A model generated the notes under the pieces. It was not told the origin of the DNA, did not search any database, and worked only from the letters and a program-made list of their open reading frames with translations. The position numbers and the translations under genes are program-made. Below are positions 4,891 to 7,108 of a DNA stretch of 7,108 nucleotides, piece after piece; within the stretch, counting starts at the first letter, position 1, and each line of letters starts with the position of its first letter. Source of the stretch: Palsa-147 sp049279675 (GTDB taxonomy: Bacteria > Acidobacteriota > Terriglobia > Acidiferrales > UBA7541). Location of the stretch: NCBI GenBank assembly GCA_049279675.1, contig JBAPOP010000134.1, positions 1 through 7,108 of the forward strand, given 5' to 3'.

Positions 4891-7108
4891 ATGATAGGAA
4901 GACTCAACGTTTTCAAGCATCACCCGACGCCACGCAGGAGTGTCAGAGCAGTTGTGGTCGCTGCGCTCTTTTTCGCGACATCGCTCGTCGCGGTCACCGG
5001 TAACTCGCAAGAAAGTGCGAACGACCAAGATTTTCTGCGCCGCGCATTTTTGAAGCACGAATTTTCCGCGAAATTTTTTGGCCCCGCGCGATGGCTAAAC
5101 GGCGGCGAGGCCTATACAACCGTCGAGGCGTCGCCGATCGCGAAGACCGCGCGAGATCTCGTTCGCTACGACACGGCAACGGGGCGCCGCGAAGTGCTCG
5201 TGTCCGCGTCCGATCTCAATCCCGCCGGCGCGAAAGAGCCGCTCGCCATTGACGATTATGATTGGTCGCCCGACCTCAAGCGTCTTCTTGTTTTCACAAA
5301 TTCCCAACGAGTCTGGCGGCGAAACACGCGCGGCGACTACTGGGTTTTCGATCGCGCGACAAAAAATCTTCGAAAACTGGGCGGAGATGCGGCCGCTTCC
5401 ACGCTGATGTTTGCGAAGTTTTCTCCGGATGGAAACAAAGTCGCTTACGTCCATCTGAACAACATATACGTCCAGGATTTAGCGAGCGGCGCGATCACAC
5501 CGCTGACGCGCGATGGCTCGGACACGATCATCAACGGAACTTCGGACTGGGTGTACGAGGAAGAATTGGAGATCCGCGACGCATTTCGCTGGAGTCCCGA
5601 CGGAAAGAAAATCGCGTATTGGCAATTCAACACGAGCACGGTGCGGAATTACGCGCTGGTGTACAACGTGGGAACTCCATACGATGTCGTTACGCACATT
5701 CCTTATCCGCAATCCGGCGTGTATCCGCTCGTAAAAGAGATCCCGTATCCTCAGCCGGGAACGCCGAATTCATTCGTGCGCATCGGAGTGATCCGCGCAA
5801 CGGGCGGCAAAACGCGATGGATGCAGGTGACCGGCGATCCGGATACCAGCTACATCGCGCGCATGGAATGGGCAGGGAATTCGGATTCGCTCGTCATCCA
5901 ACATTTGAATCGCAGGCAGGACACTGACGACGTCGTGCTTGCAGACGCCGATTCCGGCGCTTCTTCAGTAGTTTTTAGCGAACACGATTCCGCGTGGGTC
6001 GATGTTGTGGATGAAATCGAGTGGCTGCACGACGGGAAGGACTTTCTGTGGACGAGCGAGCGTGATGGCTGGCTTCATGTCTACACGGTTTCGCGCGACG
6101 GCAAGCAAGTTCATCTTGCAACTCCCGGGGCATTTGACGTGTCCGGAGTTGTGCGCGTTGATTCGAACAAAGATACGAAAGAAGAGTGGCTCTACTACAT
6201 CGCATCGCCCGATAACGCCACTCAACGCTATCTTTATCGCAGCCGCCTCGATGGCACGGGAACGCCCGAGCGCCTGACGCCCGCGGATCAGCCGGGTTGG
6301 CACGCCTACAACGTCTCGCCCGATTTGCACTGGGCGTTGCACATCTATTCGATGATTGACACACCGCCGGTCGTCGAACTTGTTCGCTTCCCCGACCTGC
6401 ATCTCGAGCGAACGCTCGAAGATAACGCGGCGCTTCGAGCCAAATTGAAAGCTACGTTTCCGCAGCCCACTGAATTCTTGAAGGTGGATGCCGGCGGCGG
6501 GATTGTCCTCGACGGCTGGATGATCAAGCCGGACAATTTCGACGCGACGAAAAAATATCCGGTGCTGGTCTTTGTATATGGCGAGCCGGCCGCGCAAACA
6601 GTGGCCGATCACTGGGGCGGCGAGCAGGGACTATTTCATCGCTACATCGCGAAGGAAGGATATGTGGTCGTCAGCGTGGATAATCGCGGGACTCCGGCGC
6701 CGCGCGGCCGCGAATGGCGGAAAATTATCTATGGATCGGTCGGCGTGCTTTCGTCGAAAGAGCAGGCCGGCGCGCTGCAAGAGCTCGAGCGCAAGTATCC
6801 GTTCCTTGATTCATCGCGCGTCGCGGTGTGGGGCTGGAGCGGCGGCGGCTCGAATACTTTGAATCTCATGTTCCGTTCGCCCGATTTGTACAAGCTGGGA
6901 ATGAGCGTCGCTCCGGTAGCCGACCAGCGGCTCTATGACACGATTTACCAGGAACGATACACGGGTTTGCCGAAGGACAACGCGAGCGGCTACCAATCAG
7001 GATCGGCGATCAATTTCGCCGAAGGGCTGCGCGGCAATTTGCTGATCGTTCACAGTCCGGGCGACGACAACGTGCATTACCAGGGGACTGAGCTGCTGAT
7101 CAATCGCC
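4891..7108 (+). CDS. Dipeptidyl-peptidase IV-like serine peptidase (S9B), 3'-truncated by the window
   Basis: 739 residues are visible and the C-terminus lies beyond the window. The N-terminus is a signal peptide or anchor: basic through R19, hydrophobic 20-36. A beta-propeller follows with WSPD/SPDG blades. R143 (VWRRN) aligns with the substrate-binding Arg of human DPP4, and DWVYEEE (219-225) carries the Glu-Glu motif (E224, E225) that binds the substrate's free N-terminus. The alpha/beta-hydrolase part starts around 490. It has Y563 (FVYGEP, oxyanion Tyr), nucleophile S650 in GWSGGG (GWSYGG in human DPP4), Y686 and Y690 (IYQERY, S1 pocket), and D725 in HSPGDDNVH. The catalytic His should lie near residue 757, outside the window. 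These residues predict release of X-Pro or X-Ala dipeptides from peptide N-termini in the periplasm. ATG 4891 is chosen for the signal peptide and upstream promoter; no Shine-Dalgarno is present. Confidence 0.93.
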   Translation, partial: MIGRLNVFKHHPTPRRSVRAVVVAALFFATSLVAVTGNSQESANDQDFLRRAFLKHEFSAKFFGPARWLNGGEAYTTVEASPIAKTARDLVRYDTATGRREVLVSASDLNPAGAKEPLAIDDYDWSPDLKRLLVFTNSQRVWRRNTRGDYWVFDRATKNLRKLGGDAAASTLMFAKFSPDGNKVAYVHLNNIYVQDLASGAITPLTRDGSDTIINGTSDWVYEEELEIRDAFRWSPDGKKIAYWQFNTSTVRNYALVYNVGTPYDVVTHIPYPQSGVYPLVKEIPYPQPGTPNSFVRIGVIRATGGKTRWMQVTGDPDTSYIARMEWAGNSDSLVIQHLNRRQDTDDVVLADADSGASSVVFSEHDSAWVDVVDEIEWLHDGKDFLWTSERDGWLHVYTVSRDGKQVHLATPGAFDVSGVVRVDSNKDTKEEWLYYIASPDNATQRYLYRSRLDGTGTPERLTPADQPGWHAYNVSPDLHWALHIYSMIDTPPVVELVRFPDLHLERTLEDNAALRAKLKATFPQPTEFLKVDAGGGIVLDGWMIKPDNFDATKKYPVLVFVYGEPAAQTVADHWGGEQGLFHRYIAKEGYVVVSVDNRGTPAPRGREWRKIIYGSVGVLSSKEQAGALQELERKYPFLDSSRVAVWGWSGGGSNTLNLMFRSPDLYKLGMSVAPVADQRLYDTIYQERYTGLPKDNASGYQSGSAINFAEGLRGNLLIVHSPGDDNVHYQGTELLINR

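Noticed and set aside
5262..6612. Frames of about 220 residues inside the peptidase gene (5262-5927 plus, 5965-6612 minus)
   Set aside because: The peptidase frame carries all family motifs across this span, while the alternatives have no recognisable sequence or initiation signals.

Overview
The window looks like a piece of a moderately GC-rich bacterial chromosome, most likely from an Acidobacteriota (Terriglobia-like) genome. This is inferred from protein style, not from any marker gene. The signs are an Ala/Thr/Ser/Gly-rich lipoprotein with a Cys-containing Ig-like domain and repeated 'GNYAF...DGxGN' modules, a small secreted OB-fold-like protein of a type I associate with that phylum, an S9B peptidase with a GWSGGG nucleophile elbow, and dispersed 'CCTTCGTTCGCC-AGC-GGCGAACGAAGG' palindromes between genes.

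Layout. (1) Positions 1-1134 hold no confident gene: there is one marginal reading frame open to the left edge, and two copies of a 49-bp palindromic repeat 451 bp apart. (2) 1135-1974 (+) encodes a class I SAM-dependent methyltransferase of the kind common in surface-glycan pathways. (3) 1975-2173 is a convergent intergenic gap with a strong intrinsic terminator for the minus-strand genes. (4) 2174-4485 (-) is a two-gene operon: a small secreted OB-fold-like protein, then a 616-residue lipoprotein whose start overlaps the first stop as ATGA. (5) 4486-4890 is a relatively AT-rich divergent control region with a perfect palindrome and a good sigma70-like promoter. (6) 4891 to the right edge (+) encodes a secreted dipeptidyl-peptidase IV-like serine peptidase, cut off just before its catalytic His.

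How the genes relate. The two minus-strand genes are almost certainly co-expressed and act outside the cytoplasm. The lipoprotein is extremely acidic and its small partner is basic, so a physical pair is a reasonable guess. The peptidase is divergently transcribed and probably periplasmic. The methyltransferase has no visible functional link to the others. The plus-strand genes lack Shine-Dalgarno sequences and have -10-like boxes close to the ATG (possible leaderless mRNAs), while both minus-strand genes have strong GGAGG-type sites. I see no phage, CRISPR, transposase, RNA gene or defence system. The least explained items are the acidic/basic secreted pair and the palindromic repeats.
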